Assembly: GCA_037138755.1 (NCBI GenBank)
Contig: JBAXHT010000002.1
Span: 62,001-126,000 of the forward strand
DNA from: Armatimonadota bacterium
GTDB taxonomy: Bacteria > Armatimonadota > Fimbriimonadia > Fimbriimonadales > Fimbriimonadaceae
Direction of reading: 5' to 3'
DNA length: 64,000 nucleotides
The notes below the pieces were generated by a model that searched no databases, was not told the DNA's origin, and saw only the letters and a list, made by a program, of their open reading frames with translations. Both the position numbers and the translations under genes were made by a program. This document shows positions 63,028 through 64,000 of the stretch, piece after piece (position 1 is the stretch's first letter; each line of letters starts with the position of its first letter).

Positions 63028-64000
63028 GTGCAACGCCTTTTGACTTCCCTATCCCTCCTCGGTGCGCTCGCTTCGCTTGGCTTCGCGGACGTGAAGTACA
63101 ACGTTCGCGTTAATCCTGCCGCCAAGAACTTAACTGTCCGAATGCAAATCGACGGCGCAAAGGAAATCGAGACGGTGCGGATTCCGGCGTGGTGTCCGGG
63201 CTTTTACTTCTTATTGGACTACGAAAAGGCCCTGTTTGACGTCAATGTCGTCAACTTAGCCGGCAAGAAGCTGGCGACCAAGAAACTCGATTCTCGAGCG
63301 ATTCAGATTTCAAACCCAAGCCGTGAGCCCGTTGTTGTCACCTACCGAATCCAAGGGCTAGATACGGGTCTTGGGTTTTTCCGGACTCACGTCCGTGCTA
63401 CGAGCGCGTTCATCAACGGTCCCTCCGCGTTTCTTTACGCCGACGATCACATGACCGAGAAGCACTCGGTGAAATTCAATGTTCCGACTGGTTGGGACAT
63501 CGGGACGGCGATGGATCACGACGGACAAGGGACTTATTCGGCCGGCGGGTACGACGAGCTTGTCGACCACCCGATCCAGCTTGGTCGATTTGTTCGACGT
63601 TCTTTCAAGGTCGAAGGGGTTCCATTTGAGGCGATTTGGGTTGGCGATCCCGCGCCGCGATGCGACGTTGATGCGGAGACCGAACGGCTGCGCCGGGGAA
63701 GCATTCCTGCGATGCGGATGATGAAGAAGGTGCCGTTCAAGAAGTACGTCTATCTCATCCACCTCGAAGTCGGCGACTTCGCCGGGGGTTTGGAGCACCG
63801 AGCTTCGACGACGATTGCCACCGGAAACGGGCAAACGGTGCACCTCGACGAACTTGCCACCCACGAGTTCTACCATTCATGGAACGTGAAGCAGATTCGC
63901 CCTAAGATTCTGGGGCCATTCGATTACACCAAGCCACAGCGGACAGTGAACCTGTGGTTCTCCGAAGGAGTCACGGACTACTATTCCAAGCTCCATGCCT
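63028..64000 (+). CDS. M61-family metallopeptidase, partial (runs off the window)
   Basis: 324 residues visible without a stop, starting at GTG 63028; an in-frame TGA at 62998 rules out a longer start, and no ribosome site is visible. A signal peptide (QRLLTSLSLLGALASLGFA) is followed by the M61 N-terminal beta domain (WCPGFYFLLDYEK) and the catalytic domain: GLEHRASTTIA, the zinc motif HEFYHSWNVKQIRP (His279, Glu280, His283) and LWFSEGVTDYYSKL with the third ligand Glu313. M61 enzymes are glycyl aminopeptidases; a PDZ domain usually follows beyond this window. Confidence 0.9.
   Translation, partial: MQRLLTSLSLLGALASLGFADVKYNVRVNPAAKNLTVRMQIDGAKEIETVRIPAWCPGFYFLLDYEKALFDVNVVNLAGKKLATKKLDSRAIQISNPSREPVVVTYRIQGLDTGLGFFRTHVRATSAFINGPSAFLYADDHMTEKHSVKFNVPTGWDIGTAMDHDGQGTYSAGGYDELVDHPIQLGRFVRRSFKVEGVPFEAIWVGDPAPRCDVDAETERLRRGSIPAMRMMKKVPFKKYVYLIHLEVGDFAGGLEHRASTTIATGNGQTVHLDELATHEFYHSWNVKQIRPKILGPFDYTKPQRTVNLWFSEGVTDYYSKLHA

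Overview
This 64 kb window is a chromosomal segment of a moderately GC-rich, free-living bacterium, most probably a member of the Armatimonadota (Fimbriimonadia-like). That placement is inferred from family content, not from a marker search: a PEP-CTERM surface protein, DUF1559-type prepilins, a DUF1592/DUF1552 secreted pair, an ImuB-DnaE2 mutagenesis cassette, a SARP-type STAND regulator and many short secreted or lipoprotein genes. I found no integrase, transposase, phage gene or CRISPR array.

Layout. 0-5.3 kb: zinc alcohol dehydrogenase, PEP-CTERM protein, DUF6544 protein, a minus-strand MNT/HEPN nucleotidyltransferase module with a third membrane gene, and an isolated nuoB-nuoI pair. 5.3-11 kb: small membrane or secreted unknowns, a polysaccharide deacetylase lipoprotein and two prepilin-like genes. 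11-17.6 kb: old-yellow-enzyme reductase, methyltransferase, AraC-type regulator, argG, group III truncated globin, a tiny lipoprotein and two exported unknowns. 17.6-26.3 kb: beta-propeller protein and GH2 glycosidase (minus), diverging from imuB-dnaE2 (plus). 26.3-36.7 kb: secreted unknowns, the SARP/STAND regulator, DUF1552 and DUF1592 proteins, and a DUF4253 gene coupled to an FMN-reductase gene broken by one in-frame TAG. 37-47.6 kb: tRNA-Thr, peroxiredoxin, membrane guanylate-cyclase-like protein, pirin, hppD, dsbD, rsmE, DUF2752, truB, DHH phosphoesterase and a glycosyltransferase. 47.6-64 kb: TerB-like protein, CAP-domain protein, Ser/Thr kinase, then a long minus-strand cluster (Gly-rich protein, dnaG, rpoD, peroxiredoxin, class II aldolase, DUF433/DUF5615 module, hisS, beta-barrel protein), then trxA, murJ, a PBP4-type peptidase, small genes and the start of an M61 peptidase that runs off the window.

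Genes that work together: dnaG-rpoD keep the classic macromolecular-synthesis order; imuB-dnaE2 form a translesion polymerase unit; DUF1592 and DUF1552 overlap by ATGA; MNT/HEPN and DUF433/DUF5615 are two toxin-antitoxin-type modules, the second lying inside the housekeeping cluster; truB and the DHH phosphoesterase sit in a tight RNA-processing group.

Non-coding signals stand out. At least five genes have a -10-like element only 6-8 bases before the start codon, implying leaderless mRNAs. Two families of dispersed intergenic repeats occur twice each. A heptamer tandem repeat (NNGGARG) lies inside rsmE and at the 3' end of murJ, and a different heptamer (TTTTCAG, five copies) lies just upstream of rsmE. 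G/C strand bias also changes sign between the left end and about 17.6 kb.
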